The notes under the pieces are model-generated. The model did no database searches. It worked only from the letters and a program-made list of their open reading frames with translations, and was not told the DNA's origin. A stretch of DNA of 64,000 bases from Rallus limicola. Taxonomy: Eukaryota > Chordata > Aves > Gruiformes > Rallidae. A program made the position numbers and the translations under genes. The stretch spans positions 29,605,491-29,669,490 of the forward strand of contig JAKCOZ010000007.1 of the NCBI GenBank assembly GCA_022605955.1. The letters are read 5' to 3'. This document shows, piece by piece, positions 1-12,787 of the stretch (position 1 is its first letter; every line of letters begins with the position of its first letter).

Positions 1-895
1 TGGTGACTTATCTTTATCATCAGGGTCATGTTGAACCACAGTCCTACACAGACTGCAGATGGTAAAAACCATCAAACAACCCATACTCCCCAGGTTCTGC
101 TAGTGGAACTCTGACTCCATCTTTTGGGCATCGCTATGCTATAAGTAAACAGGAAGCAGGCAGCACACTGGCTCAGCTAACATGAACAAGTATTTGGACC
201 AAGCAGAGAGCCAAAGCATCACACAGACCTTTACCTTAGGAAGAAACCCAAAACTGACTTTCTTTGGCCTTCACCACTGCTGTGAACGAGTACAGGGAGG
301 CGTGCCCTGTAGCTCTCAACTGACCCTCAGTTCCCCATCTATACATTTACTATCCAAAGGTACTCTGGTTAATACCAGCAAATTGCACTGGAGCTACTGT
401 TGTGGTTCTGGCCAGGCCCGAGTCAACCTCCCCAAGCAGCCAGCACAGGTGGGCTGAGTGCCTGGCCAGAACCAGGACAGCTACATTGACACTACCTTGG
501 AAAATGGTATGTTGTTTGGTTGATTTTTTTAAACAGACTTTTTACCTCCCCAGGTTCAAACTGTAAGCGCTTTTTAATTATTAAAAATCCCTTCCTTGAT
601 ATCTCAGGCTTTATTCTGAAACCAGAAGAAGATAGCAAAGAGCAAGTTACTCCCTCTGCAAGACAGCAGCCTCTGTGCTACCATTACTGTGGCTTTTGGA
701 TGAATGGTACAATTCAGCTCATCATAAACTGTTACTCAACACAGCAAGATAAGGCTCATATTCAATCTCTTTCCTTACAAAACAGCAATGACTCCAGAAC
801 TTTTATGATTATTTTAATTAAAAAAGTTTAAGATAAAAGCCAAGAATTTAAAGGGGCATATAATATTTCCCCCAAAACAAGCAGTTAGTGGTATA

Positions 896-942
896 CCCTT
901 CACTAACCACTAGATTTTACTCACGAGTGGTTCTGTGAAGGG
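896..942. repeat. short imperfect palindrome (hairpin)
   Basis: CCCTTCAC (896-903) pairs with GTGAAGGG (935-942) and AACCACT (905-911) with AGTGGTT (926-932). This is a 15-bp stem with a small internal bulge and a 14-nt loop. The stem is shorter than a typical microRNA precursor. No flanking transposon ends were seen. Confidence 0.7.
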
Positions 943-1663
943 GTTAGAGGGATCTTGATACAATGTTATGTAAAATACCAGGATATTACTATTAACAAAG
1001 CAAGATGTTATTGATCAGATAAAAAATGTCAGTGTTCATACATTTTCTGCCCTTCCATGTCTCTCAAGCACTACACGCTACAGAGGGTGACCTTTTGATT
1101 AGGAAAACTTCCTTTGAAATCACAAACAAGAAGAATTCTATGGGTTAACCTAATAACGAAATATGGAAATCAGTCTCTGGCAGATCAATGCCAGCTGTCC
1201 AATTCCCCTGGTGATATAGACAGTAATAATGACTTCAATTTTTATATCGTCTTATCACACTAAAACATCTTAAAGCAATTTATAAAGGATATACAGCAGT
1301 CCAAGAGTATGGTCTGTAATGTCAGTCTAGCAAACAAAAAGTAAACAAGTCATCAGTTTAAAGAGTGCCAACACACATGTCATCTTAGGACAGGGAGTCA
1401 GCAGCAGTAATATGAAAGGACAGACAGAGGCCACACATCTCCTCTGGTGCCCTCCATGTCTCTCTGGCCATGGATACAGCCATTACTCTTTACTTCCTCC
1501 CGGCAACTCTTTATACTGAAATCGGTTTCCTACCCCAGTCACTGCCTTTGGAAGTTGAGTGTGCACAAAGCAGTCTTTTCAGCTCTTGCACGCCCGTTGC
1601 TCTGCAGCTGAGGCTTGAAGCACAATGCCATTGGGAAAAAAAGAAGTCTTTGACTCCCACTAC

Positions 1664-1793
1664 CTGCAGCAGCTTGCATAAGTTGCATTAAATCAACTCC
1701 TTCTTGTACCAAATCCAATGCAACTTGTTGAGGCAGTGATGAGGCAAGAAGGCAAACATCCAAATCTGGCATTTCAAGCATGCAGTAAGTGAC
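1664..1793 (-). other. speculative exon-like open block, product unidentified
   Basis: On the minus strand an acceptor-like TTTTCTTAGTTCAG precedes a 130-bp open block beginning GTC ACT TAC TGC ATG and ending GCTGCTGCAG before a GTAGTG donor-like sequence. It encodes a leucine/aspartate-rich helical-looking peptide (for example LEMPDLDVCLLASSLPQQ, then VALDLVQEGVDLMQLMQ). Like the SAM exon it is 130 bp and phase 0 to phase 1, so it could not follow that exon in frame (read in that phase it soon hits TGA). A perfect 10-bp inverted repeat, AAGTTGCATT and AATGCAACTT, lies inside it. I recognise no family. Chance AG-ORF-GT blocks of this size are common in 64 kb, so confidence is low. Confidence 0.2.
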
Positions 1794-2046
1794 CTGAACT
1801 AAGAAAATTCAATCTTCCCCATACTGACCTCACCCTCAACACATGGATCAACATCCAAGACAGAATGTGAATATTTTTTTTTATTCTGGTACTAAGTCAT
1901 GCCTTTGAAAAGACCTCTCTAATGCCTGGGTGAGTCACCAAAGCCAAGTAGTTACTAAGGCCAAGGTCCTGGCAATCAGTTAATGATTTTGGATGCTTTG
2001 CTATCTTGCTCCCTGTAGTGTGTGGATCTGAAAGAATTATCATTTG

Positions 2047-2244
2047 GTGCGAAGAACTCTATAAGGGTTACTGAACATTGAAACCAGTTGTCCAGAGAGG
2101 TTGTGGAGTCTGCATCTTTGAAAATATTCATAACCTGACTAACGAGAACCTGAGCAACCTGCTGTACTTTCCCCTGCTTTGAGCAGGGTGCTGAAGTAGA
2201 TGATCGCCAGAGATGCTTTCCAACATCAGCTGCTCTGTGATTCT
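2047..2244 (+). mobile_element. CR1 3' fragment
   Basis: The series CCAGAGAGGTTGTGGAGTCT, CTGCTTTGAGCAGGG, GTAGATGATC-CCAGAGATGC, TTTCCAACATCAG and the tail CTGTGATTCTT are the ordered landmarks of a CR1 3' end. It is strongly diverged. Confidence 0.85.
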
Positions 2245-5200
2245 TTAAAACTACCTTCATGAAGGACTCAAGATAAAGATCTATTTGCTTTGTAAAAGAG
2301 AAGATTAACAAAGGAAATGAATAAGCATACATAAAAGATGGTCATTTTGGCAAGCATATTGGTTAAAACAGAGACAACTATACAGTAAAATTTGGGATAG
2401 AATTTTAATTTTCAGAAAGTGTTGGATAGAATGTATTATCAGAAGCAGAACACATAACAAACACAACGTTTTCTAAGAGTATATACTGACCTGTGGTAGA
2501 GCAACAAGTAAAGGAACTTTACCTACATCTCAGGAAAATTTCCCAATGCTACAGAACTGGTGCTACCTCTTAGATGTAGGAGCTACATACATAGAAGAGA
2601 CCAGGAGATTTTTTTCCAAAAGCACCCTGACCAATACAACCACAAAAATCACAGTCACAAACACCTTGGCTTTAGCTTTAGCTAACTGCAAGGCTGGAAA
2701 CCAAATGCCTTAAAAAAACCCACAACTCCCTCAGTACGCATCTTTTAGCACCTAAAACCCAGCCCTCTCATACTCAGAACAGATCAGCTGTGGAATGTTC
2801 TGAGACACCCTAAGGGCAGACACAGAATATAAAATACTTTCCAGCTTAATAATGGATTGATGGCCTAATTTTTTCTAATATGACTTAGCTGCTGCAGATC
2901 TCATTTGATCAACCAGGGATTAGATGAAAATTTGAACGGAGGGAGAAACATTGCATGCCACAGAACATTAATATAAGCATTGGTCCGATGAGGTTGGCAT
3001 TGGCCCTAGAGCAAGGAATGTGGCACAGTCTGCTGTACCTAATCAGCAGCGCTCATACCTCCTTGCACTGGTGTGGCCTACTGCTCTTCTCTGTGAGCCT
3101 GGGAAGCTGTGCCAGCTGCCAGTTCACAGACACCTTGAGGGACACCATGCACGAAGCCTTGAAAGTAAACTTGTGATGAAGATGAAAGAACAGGTAAAAA
3201 AGGGCTTATTAAACACATAGGAAGAACTGGAGAGATACAGGGAAATGAGAGCAGATAGTAAGAGGCCCCGAAGAAAACTATGACTAATTTAAAGTTGATG
3301 AAAATGATAAGCCACTAGTGGGAACAAATGACGTGTGCACAATACAGACAAGAGAGGTGATCTTGGCTCTGGAGTACAGTATGGCAGGTATACCTGAATA
3401 CCAAGACAAGATACTCAGTTTAATTGCCATGGGGCACAGAGTCTAGGAAAGAAAGGAGAGCACAAGGACACTAAAAAAGTGTCCTAATGCCAGGCCAACA
3501 GCTCACCCAGTCCTGTATTCAGAGTGGCAGTAGGAGATATCTTTTGAGAGAGGTACTGGGATGGCTACACTCTGAAGTCATTCCCTCTGTACCATGCCAG
3601 CATCCAGAACTGTTATGTTAGTTATTAGAGGCTATGGCATTTGTAGCACCTGTTCGTTGTTCTGATGTCCATACTTCTGTCTTTTTGATCTTCTTGATAC
3701 TGCCTACATCTGCAGCATGCTGGGGTAGCAAATTCCAAAAGATCTGTGTCCATTTTTGTCTGTGTTACATTGATTTCTTACTAATTGCTTCAAGCATTGT
3801 GTAGTTCTTGCACTGCAGTAATTAACAGTTCAACACTCAGCTTATCTGTTACTTCTATTATTTGGAGGCTTTTGATCGTATTTCTGGATACATCCAGCTG
3901 ACACACAGAAAAAAAACAGGAACATGGGGTTTACTGAACCCCTAAATTATGCAAGATGAAAAGGTTTTCATGTTTATACACAAATGCTGCAAACTCCATT
4001 TAAAACTGTTATTGACAGAACAGGATATTCTTATTTAATTGATACAAATGTTCTCTAGTTTTGGGGTAGAACAATTTTCAAACATATCACTTTTCTATCT
4101 ACCTCTTTAGTTCCACAAACACACTCATTCTAGTTCACTGTGTTTTTCTACTCAGAATAGTCTGATCACAGCTTTTCTCTTGCTTATACAGGCTGATTTT
4201 GGGCTTCACTTCAGTACTTAAAACCCAGCCTCCTAGAACTTTGCAAGTAAGAAATCTCCATGAGAGAGACATAGACATTAATATCATTGTTCAGCTGCAG
4301 ATTAGACACAAGCATAAAATTCTCATATAGTCAGGAAAGAAGAATTCAAACAAGAATGGGCAGAGAGGTTATGACTTCATAGTCAGGAATGGCGAAATTA
4401 TGGGAGGAGGTGAGAAGACAAATAGTCACCTAGATGAAAACAGTCTTATGGTGATGGTGGAGGGAGGTGAACATCATACAAAGAGAAGAACTAATAAGCT
4501 ACAGAACTAAATGTAAAAGAGAACAAATGCACTTGGATAGAACTGTGGACACTGGGTTCAGAAACATCTTGTAAAAGAAGCAAACAACAGAAATCAATCA
4601 AATGTTCAGAGCAAACTTGACAGACTTCATGATGCTGTTCTTGGTAACCCATCAGATCTTCTACAGTCCTGCTTCCCACATGAGAATTTAAGAGCACATC
4701 TCTCCTTCTCATGCCAGTCTCATCACTAGTCAGCCAGACACATCAGTTATTTTGTCATCAATGCCTTGTGGCAAATCTATAGTTTTACTTGCAAAAGCAG
4801 TTAGATCTGGCTCATCTCATTAATCATTTTAGCCCTAAGTGATGCAGACTCTTGGTAAACTGCAGCTTGCATTACCACCTTCTTTGCCCCACTTCAACTA
4901 TCTAGTATCTCACTAATCAGGGAGGATCCACTTGCTTCAAAAGTGAAAATGGATTCATTTTTCATCAAACTTGCCATAGCAGGTTTATTGATTTACCTAC
5001 TTGCATAATGGGAGCTGCCAGCCTAGGCAAAGGAGAATTAGCTCCCAAAATTGCTATTGGTAGCTGCCTGGTACTTCTGACAGGATGAACAATTCTCAAC
5101 TGGGGACTGACTTACACAGATAGGAGACACGAAGGATACTGATATGTAAATAAAGAAGAGGTAACAATAGTTTCTAATGATGGGACCAGAAGGAAAAAAG

Positions 5201-5407
5201 ATTACTATCTTGATGAATATGAGAGATCTCCAACTAAACAAGTTCCTCAGTGTCAGAGCCAGCATTCTTTTGCTTCATCCTGTTAAGAAATGCAGAAGAC
5301 CTCCAAGGAGCTGTAGTAACAGGAATGGGAGATGGCCATGACTCCATTATGACTCCAGTGGATGCACAGAAAACCACAAAAAGGCATTTGCTCAAAAAAT
5401 TCATTTT
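2245..5407. other. intron-like unique sequence
   Basis: No recognisable gene or repeat. The stretch 3600-4200 is T-rich and might hide a very old repeat, but no landmark is clear. Confidence 0.6.
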
Positions 5408-5459
5408 CATAGAATTTTAGAGTGGCTTGGACTTAAAGAGACATCAAAGTCCACCTAGT
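5408..5459 (-). mobile_element. very short CR1 3' tail, inverted
   Basis: CATAGAATTTTAGAGTGGCTT followed by AGAGACATCAAAGTCCACCTAG is the complement of a CR1 terminus, truncated after about 50 bp. It abuts a plus-strand CR1 a few bases away. Confidence 0.65.
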
Positions 5460-5463
5460 AGTA

Positions 5464-5703
5464 CCTGAAAGGGCCTTCAGGAAAGCTGGAGAGGGACTGT
5501 TTGTCAGGAAGTGCAGTGATAGGGCAAGGGGTAATGGGTTTAAACTGAAAGAGGGGAGATTTAGGTTAGATGTTTGGAAGAAATTCTTTACATTGAGGAT
5601 GGTGAGGCCCTGGCACAGGCTGCCCAGAGAAGCTGTGGCTGCCCCCTCCCTGGCAGTGTTCAAGGCCCTTCCAACCCAATCCAGTCTAGGATTTTGTGAT
5701 TCT
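5464..5703 (+). mobile_element. CR1 3' fragment with internal deletion
   Basis: It runs from GGGCCTTCAGGAAAGCTGG through TTAGGTTAGATGTTTGGAAG and CAGGCTGCCCAGAGAAGC to a TTTTGTGATTCT tail. The usual segment between TTCAAGGCC and the CCTTCCAACCC motif, about 120 bp in other copies, is missing; the junction is at about 5670. Confidence 0.92.
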
Positions 5704-6564
5704 GGCACTTTCTCATTCATTATCTGCTGGATCTGGATGAGGCCAGGTTTACAGTAAAATTTCTCAAAGGAAGCTCTGTTACGCTGGTCAATTAATGCCT
5801 GCTCAAACACAAAAAAGTCTCTTTGTAAACAAAGGCATTTTATGAATAATATTACCTGCATCCTTTGACTTCACATTATGTCTGTTTATAGTTCTGAAAA
5901 GAGGAAGCAATGACTATTGTTATGGCTGCAAATAAATCTACAATACAAACCAGTTTACCTCCATAAACTCTCTCTCAGGTCGCAGTGCTCCTTCACCTCT
6001 CTGCCCTTCCTCCACACTTCTGAACCACAAGCACAGACAGGATATGAAAGAAGAGGAACTCAACAGAATTTTAAACTTTGCTACATTTTCAAAGACAAAA
6101 TTAGCAACAATCAAGACATGACTTTGTTTCTAAATCTGTCTTTCTGAAAATCTTATTAAGTGGTCAGTAAAATATCTGTGAAGCTATTTAACTCAGATTC
6201 CTTAGTATGGTGTAACTTCCTCACCTCAGTGCTGCGTTTCCCAGGTCCCTCCATATTCCATCTATTCCCTTAATTCTGAAAGTCCTTTGAGCTACATTTC
6301 TCCTGCTCAACAAAAGTCTCCAAATTAGGAGATGACTTTGTCTCCCTGGTAGATACTTTCTTCCAGACAGGGAGCTCAAACAGTCCAAATATCTTTAAAA
6401 GTCATGCTAAGATAATTTTTTTTTTCCAGAAGTGAGAGTTTTCAGACTTCAAACTCCTCCCATAAATAAAGCAAGAAATACTTGCTCCTTGACTCATCCA
6501 CATATCTTCAAGAATGTATTTCATTGTGTACCTTAAATGTGTGGGAGCACCACACATCCATATA
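5704..6564. other. intron-like sequence between two CR1 copies
   Basis: Nothing recognised beyond a T8 run near 6418. Confidence 0.6.
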
Positions 6565-7432
6565 TCATAGAATCATTAAGGTTGGAAAAGACCTTTAGGA
6601 TCATCAAGTCCACCCATTAAGCTAGCACTGCCAAGTCCACGTCTAAACCATGTCCCTAAGCACCACATCTACATATCTTTCAAATACTTCCAGGGATGGT
6701 GGCTCACCCACCTCCATGGGCAACCTCTTCCAATGCTTGACAAACCTTTTGGTGTAGGATTTTTTTTCTGATGCAACTTGAGCCCACTTCTTCTTGTCCT
6801 ATCTCTTAGAATAAGAGACCCACACCCACCTGGCTGCAAGCTCCTTTCAGGTAGTTGTAGAGAGCAATCAGGTCTCCCCTCAACTTCTTTTCTCCAGACT
6901 AAAACAACTCCAGTTCCTTCAGCCACTCCTCGTAAGACTTGTGCTCTACACCCTTCACCAGCTTCACTGCCTTTCTTTTGACATGAACCAGAACCTTGGT
7001 GTCTTTCTTATAGTGAGAGGCCCAAAACTGAACACAGTACCTGAGCTATAGCTGCACCAGCGCTGAGTACAGAGGGACGATCACTCTGCTGGCCACACTC
7101 CTCCTGATAAAGGCCAGGATGTTGCTTGTCTTCTTGGCCACCTGAGTACGCTGTTGGGTCACATTCAGCTGGTCCCTTTCTGCGGGGCAGCTTTCCAGCC
7201 ACTCTTCCCCAGCCCACAGCATTGCCTGGGGTTGTTGTGACCCAAGTGCAGGACCCGGCACTCAGCCTTGTTGAATCTCAGTTGGCCTCGGCCCATCAAT
7301 CCAGCCTGTCCACATCGCCCTGCAGAGCCTTTCTACCTTCAAGGAGATCAACACTTCCACCCAACTTGGTGTGGTCTGCAAACCTACTGAGGGTGCACTC
7401 AATCCCCCAATCCAGATCATTGCTAACAATAA
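6565..7432 (-). mobile_element. CR1, long 3' fragment with ORF2 remnant
   Basis: The left end TCATAGAATCATTAAGGTTGG is the complement of the tail. The body reads back through the CAACCTCTTCCAATGC region, TCAGGTCTCCCCTCAACTT, AGGCCCAAAACTGAACACAG and CTTGGTGTGGTCTGCAAACC to about 7430. This is the carboxyl part of the reverse-transcriptase ORF plus 3' UTR, 5'-truncated as usual for CR1. Frameshifts and stops break the frame throughout; it is dead. Confidence 0.93.
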
Positions 7433-7435
7433 CAG

Positions 7436-10400
7436 AACTGTTACAGATATGTAACAGCCATAGTTACCACATTTTGAATTAATTACTTTAGTGTCTAAAG
7501 ATTCACAGATATATTCTAATGTTGGTTCTATACAGAGAAGGGAAGGGGTTAATAAGAAATTGTGTGTCGTGATTACTGGAAGTGGTTCAGTAAGTAATTT
7601 ACTGTACTGATGGGAACTATATTGATTCCTTACAAGTTTGAGTAAAAGACTGTTAGACAGTCCTGTGTTTCAGCTGAACATATTCAGGACCCGATGATTT
7701 TAATAGGAGGAAATAGTAATAACTTGAATTCCCCTCTGAAATATAAATTCAGGCACAAATCATATTACACCACTTTTCAAATGTACCGTAAAATGTGAGA
7801 CAACCATTTTTAGTGCTCTCAGGAAGGACCCGATAGGACCCACAAAGTAAATTAAGGATAAATGTAAACCTTTAGCAGGCAGTCTATAAATCCAAGCTGC
7901 TTGTTGTATATACATTCACCAACCTACTTCCCAACCATACAAAATTATATATTATCTACAGCTATATATAAAGATATAAAGACATATAATAATGGACTTC
8001 TATTACATTGTACATTGTATTTTTTATCAAACTCCAGGACTGCTGTTTGCTGGTATCTGTGTGAGAGATTTATGGTCCCCCTATTCAAATAAACAACCTC
8101 AAGGTCTTTTCTGTTTGTGATGCAGTGAGTGAATCTGTCAACACCTCTGATTTTGTCCACCATCAGCAGGACACACAGTTCTTCAATTCCTAGCTAATCT
8201 AATGTCACTCAGTGTGCAACCCATTATGCATTACATATCCCATTTCTTTATTAATTAAAAAAAATCACATTAGATCATGCCCGCTGGCAAAACTCCTGTT
8301 AATTTATTCAGGAGTAAACACACACTCATATATTATAGTGCACAGCTTCTACACAGAACAGATTAGGAAAGGGAAAGCCAATTTGGAAAGCATTAGTTGA
8401 CTGAACTCTTCACAGCAAACTCAAACGAGCATTTCCTGTAACTCTTAATGGCAGACCTTGCAAATTTATTTTTTTTTCCATAAAAAGAGGATCATTTATT
8501 ACCACAAGAAAAATAACCACACATACACGAGTACAGGAGAAAACAACACTTGTTCTTGAAGTGCCTGACAAAAGTGGAACTGGGAAAACCTTGAAATCAC
8601 ACAGAAGGCCGTCCTACCTTCTGACATTTCTAATTCAAAAGGAGTTCTGCATTTCTGTCTAGAATTACAACTCGTGTGTGCATCTGGCAAAGGGAGTGAG
8701 CCCTGTGAAGTGCACATGTGAATTCAGAAGCTGCCATTTAATTGGGGAAGAACGCTTGCTCCAGTACCCACTGAGCTCTTTGAACTGCTCAAGAATGAAA
8801 TACTTGCATGGATGAAAACGGGGCTCTGGGAGCCTCCCTCCCCCATCCAAGGGACAGAGATTGTCAATCAATACTGCTGCTTGCTCCAATTTGCTACTAA
8901 TCAATCCAATCAATAACTCAAAGGTGCTTCGCCACAAAGCATAACACCAAGGACATGATTCTTCAGTATGCAATATATAGAAGGCTGAGGAAAGACAAGC
9001 ATTAATATGCAGTATCTTTCATGTTCTTGTAATGGTTCAGAGGGCGATTGTGGAAGCCATCTCATTCACTCTGCGATGCTGCGGAAAGCTGTCCCTTCTT
9101 CTTCCTGATTACTCATTCAGGCAAAAACCTACCCAAAGAAGTAGTATTTGAAATATGTTTAATTCATTTTCTGAGTTTCTTTTAACGCCAAACTTATGGG
9201 AAGCAAGAAAGCCCTACGTAACATGACCAGACAGCTTGCTGTACTGCACTACAAAGGCTCTCTGGGCCGCCACAGGTTCCAGTGGACCAGAACTTGAGAA
9301 CTTACATTCTTTAGTAAAATTTTCAATCACTGCTTTGTTTAAAAAAAAAGAGCAAAATTATAATTTTATTAAATATTAAAATAAACTTTCATATCTCAAT
9401 GCTGAGGTACATTTCCCAGTACCACATTTCCCAGTCTGTACCCCTAGCTCCCTCCTGCTCCACTTGGTTATCTCCAAGCAGCTTCCATTGGTGCTTTCTT
9501 CCATGCATGTACCAGATTTACCCTTAATTTTTTTTAATAAAAAATGAAATTGAGAAAGGTTTTGTGTTAATATTCATGATGTTAATAATTCATGTTAATA
9601 AAAATGGAAAATTAAAAGCAGCTTGCTCATAGGTTAAGCACTGTAGACTGCTCCAACTCTCCTAACCTGAAGGAAGAATCAGCCACATTTTTCCTGGTTC
9701 ACTTTTTGCTCCACCATTTCTCTTCAGGGGCTTGAACTAGAAGCCTGACACCTGTCAAGCTGCATGCACAACCTCTGACGGGCCCTTAACTTACAGTTTA
9801 TGCAGCCCATTTTATAACCTAAGGGAAGATAATTTCCCTATTGTAAGAGTCACCTCTACTCAATTATATGGACAGTCTTACAGATACAGGCACTAATCTG
9901 TTGCTACGTTGCAGGTTCAGTAGTACAACAAATCTTGCAGAGCCCCTTTGCATTTCTTCCAGCGTTTATTGCTGCAGCTGTGAGGAGAATCAGGACATAA
10001 GGATTTTGTTCTGCTGGCCTATTCCTCCTATTTAATCCTTACACTTGACCTATAGAAGACTGTGAGACTGCAGCCCTTTTGGATCAGAAATAAACAGATA
10101 CCTAAGCAATGTTGTACTGTACTAATTTGTAAGCAAGTGGTCTTTCTATTTGCTGAAATTCTGCTCCTGTACCTCATGCATTTGACTCAACAAGACATTC
10201 CACTATGCATGTTGACATGGGACCAATTAAATTAATGATCTAACACTAACATGCAGGAGCCTTACCAGATGCTACAGCCTGGCACTGTAGTCCAAACAGA
10301 ACATGCAGCCCAGAACCCTGCTCTAGCTTTGGGTCTCAATCTCTCATAGGAATAATAAATCTCATTTTCCCCTACAAGGCACAGGAAGGCAGGAAGATAT

Positions 10401-10677
10401 TGTGTGTCCTTCTTTATAAAAAGAACTACTATATCTAGAAGCAAGGGAGGTCTCCCAGAGGTATACACCTCATCTCCAAACTCCCAGGGGAACGTGCAAA
10501 GCCAAGCTCCTCCTCCAAGCCAGGAGTCACAAGACTCCAAAGTAAAGGCTGCACTGGTCTTGCTGCAATGCACTTGTAAACATGTACACGAGATGCAAGG
10601 GCACAAACCTCTAAGCAGACCAGAAGAGCAGATGACACACTGTTTAAGCACACTGCTTTTACTTACAGGATAGGCAT
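7436..10677. other. intron-like unique sequence
   Basis: AT-rich; short A/T runs at 8468 and 9340 and a TTAATA-rich stretch at 9530-9605. No gene, no recognised mobile element. Confidence 0.6.
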
Positions 10678-11790
10678 TGGTGGGGGTTTGGCCCTAGCTG
10701 GAGGCCAGACATCCACCAAAGCTGCTCTATCACCCCCCTTTTCAGCTGGACAAGGGAGAAAATACATATTGAGAGGCCTAGGAGTTGAGACAAGGACAGG
10801 GAGAGATCATTCTGCAATTAGTGTCATGGGCAAAACAGACTCAACACAGAATAAAGGAAAGAAAACTCCCTACTTTATTATACTACACTGCACGAGTTGG
10901 ATAATGACAAGTACAACCAGATCTTAAAACATCTCATCCACCCCTCCCTTCTTAGCAGACTTCACTTTAGTTGTGATTTCACTCCCTTCTTCCCTGCATT
11001 GTGAAATACAGAGGGGCAGGGGTTTCACTCCGTTCTTCACGAGTTCTTTTCCTTCTTAGCCAGGGAGGGCATTCCTCACACCCTTCCCCGGTTGCACAGT
11101 GGGGTCCCACCCAGGGGAGACAGTCCTCCACGAACTTCTCCAACGTGAGTCCTTTCCCAGAGGGCTCCAGCTCTTCCCCAGCTGCCCTGGCATGGGTCAC
11201 TGCTATGGGGCGCAGTCATAAATTATAGAATGTCTCTCAGGCCCAGACTGCTCCAGCCTGGTCCTTCACGAAGTCAACAAGCCTTCACCAGCAAACCTAC
11301 TCTGGCACAGATCTCTCTCTCTGTCTCATCTCTGTGTCTCTGTCTCTCTCGAAGGGCTGCAAGTGCTGGCAGGGGTTTGCTCCAACACGGGTCACAACAT
11401 CTTCTGCATGTCTCCACCTGCTCCAGCGTGGGGCCTCTCCACAGGCTGCAGGTGGGGTCTTGGCCTTTTCCATGGGCTGTGGGGGGACACCCACTCCAAC
11501 ATGGGTTTCTCCACGGGCGGCAGGGGCATCATTCTCTCCAGCACCTGGGGCGTCTCCTTCCCCCCTTTCCCTGGCTTTGGTGTCTGCACAGTTTCTTACA
11601 TCTTCTCACTCCCTTCTCTGGTGGAAAAAAGTGGTTGCTTACATTTTTTTCCTCCTAAATGTGACTCCCAGAGGTGCTGTGACCATTGCTGATGGGCTTG
11701 GCCTTGGTCAGCAGCGACTCTGATTCTTGCAGAAGCCATCCCTGCAGCCCCCCTCCTCCACCAGAACCCAAATAGAGTTATGACTGTTAT
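10678..11790 (-). mobile_element. solo LTR, family A, copy 1 (minus strand)
   Basis: The left end TGGTGGGGGTTTGG corresponds to the 3' terminus of the family, and TTTATT at 10874-10879 is the complement of the AATAAA signal. The stretch around 11205-11260 (complement of the ATTTATGACTGCACCCCATAG region of copy 3) and the tail near 11670-11770 (TGATGGGCTTGG, then CTCCTCCACCAGAACCC) match copy 3 closely. A CT-rich run sits at 11311-11350. The right boundary is uncertain within about 20 bp because the terminal bases are degraded, and I found no target-site duplication. Open frames of 100-140 codons on both strands follow from the G/C-rich composition and do not look like retained viral genes. 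Confidence 0.75.
11311..11350. repeat. CT-rich simple repeat within LTR A copy 1
   Basis: TCTC and TGTCTC units dominate this stretch; it lies wholly inside the LTR. Confidence 0.8.
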
Positions 11791-12787
11791 GATATGTTCA
11801 GTGAAGATGCATCTGCTCATATTTGAGCTCAGGCACAAATATACAAAATCATTTTTCCACTGGTTCACGCACACACAGAGCACAAAGAAAAGGAATACAT
11901 CATTTTCAGCCTAGCAAAACTTTCCTAAACCACAAGTTTTTAATGTTTTCTGACTACCAAGCCACAAATTTAATTCTTAGTCAAGTACTAAATTGTTTAT
12001 CTTCATCTCCATTATTAGCTTGTACTCAGTCTCCAACAGAAAACCAAAATTATTTTCAGGTTAGTTTCAAATGCAGTTTTGGTTGTAGATGCTTAGCTTG
12101 AGAAACTCTGGCAAGTAACAAGTAGCAAGATATGAATAGCAGCAATTGAAACCCACAAAAGCAACAACAGATACTAAGAAATTATTATTTACTTCATCTT
12201 CCAGTGTCTAATTAAAGTTCTAAAACAAATATCTGTAAATACTCTTTGCTCAATTCACTTATATTTATTATGTAATGTTCTCCTTTGAGTCCTCTCTGTG
12301 ATACACATTGTGCTTGCTGTTCCTCACCAGTGTTTTTCTCCCCACTGGAACGAGTTACTTGCTGCAGTTTTCCCAGACTGCAAAGGTTCCCTGGTTAAGG
12401 AATAATACATTGTACACCACATGAGTGTTGACAGTGTGGAATCCTGTCAAAGCCCCAGAAGTAGATCCGCTGGATGGTAAATAGGATCACAGATTACTAC
12501 AGACTGGAGTATCGACTACAAATCTTTTTGAATAGTTGCATAAGAAGCTGATCTAAATTAAGTTATTTCTAGACTGCTCCCAAGTAATTTTATGATATCC
12601 TTTGAAGACGGGCAGGCCAAGATTCTCTCTGCAACATACAATGCCCCATGGGCACTCCCATGTCCTCAAGACCTTGTATCTGCTCTCAGAAGTCCTATGG
12701 TACATGAATGAAAAGGAGATCACATAAAGGTCCATTCATAGTGTTGTAGGAAACATTTTGGTTATTCAGCTAGCAAGAAAATGACTT
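11791..12787. other. intron-like unique sequence
   Basis: Nothing recognised between LTR A copy 1 and the next CR1. Confidence 0.6.

Larger units (their letters stand above)
1..2046. other. intron-like unique sequence
   Basis: AT-rich, no recognised repeat apart from the hairpin at 896-942 and the exon-like block at 1664-1793. The open frames are short and unremarkable. Confidence 0.6.
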
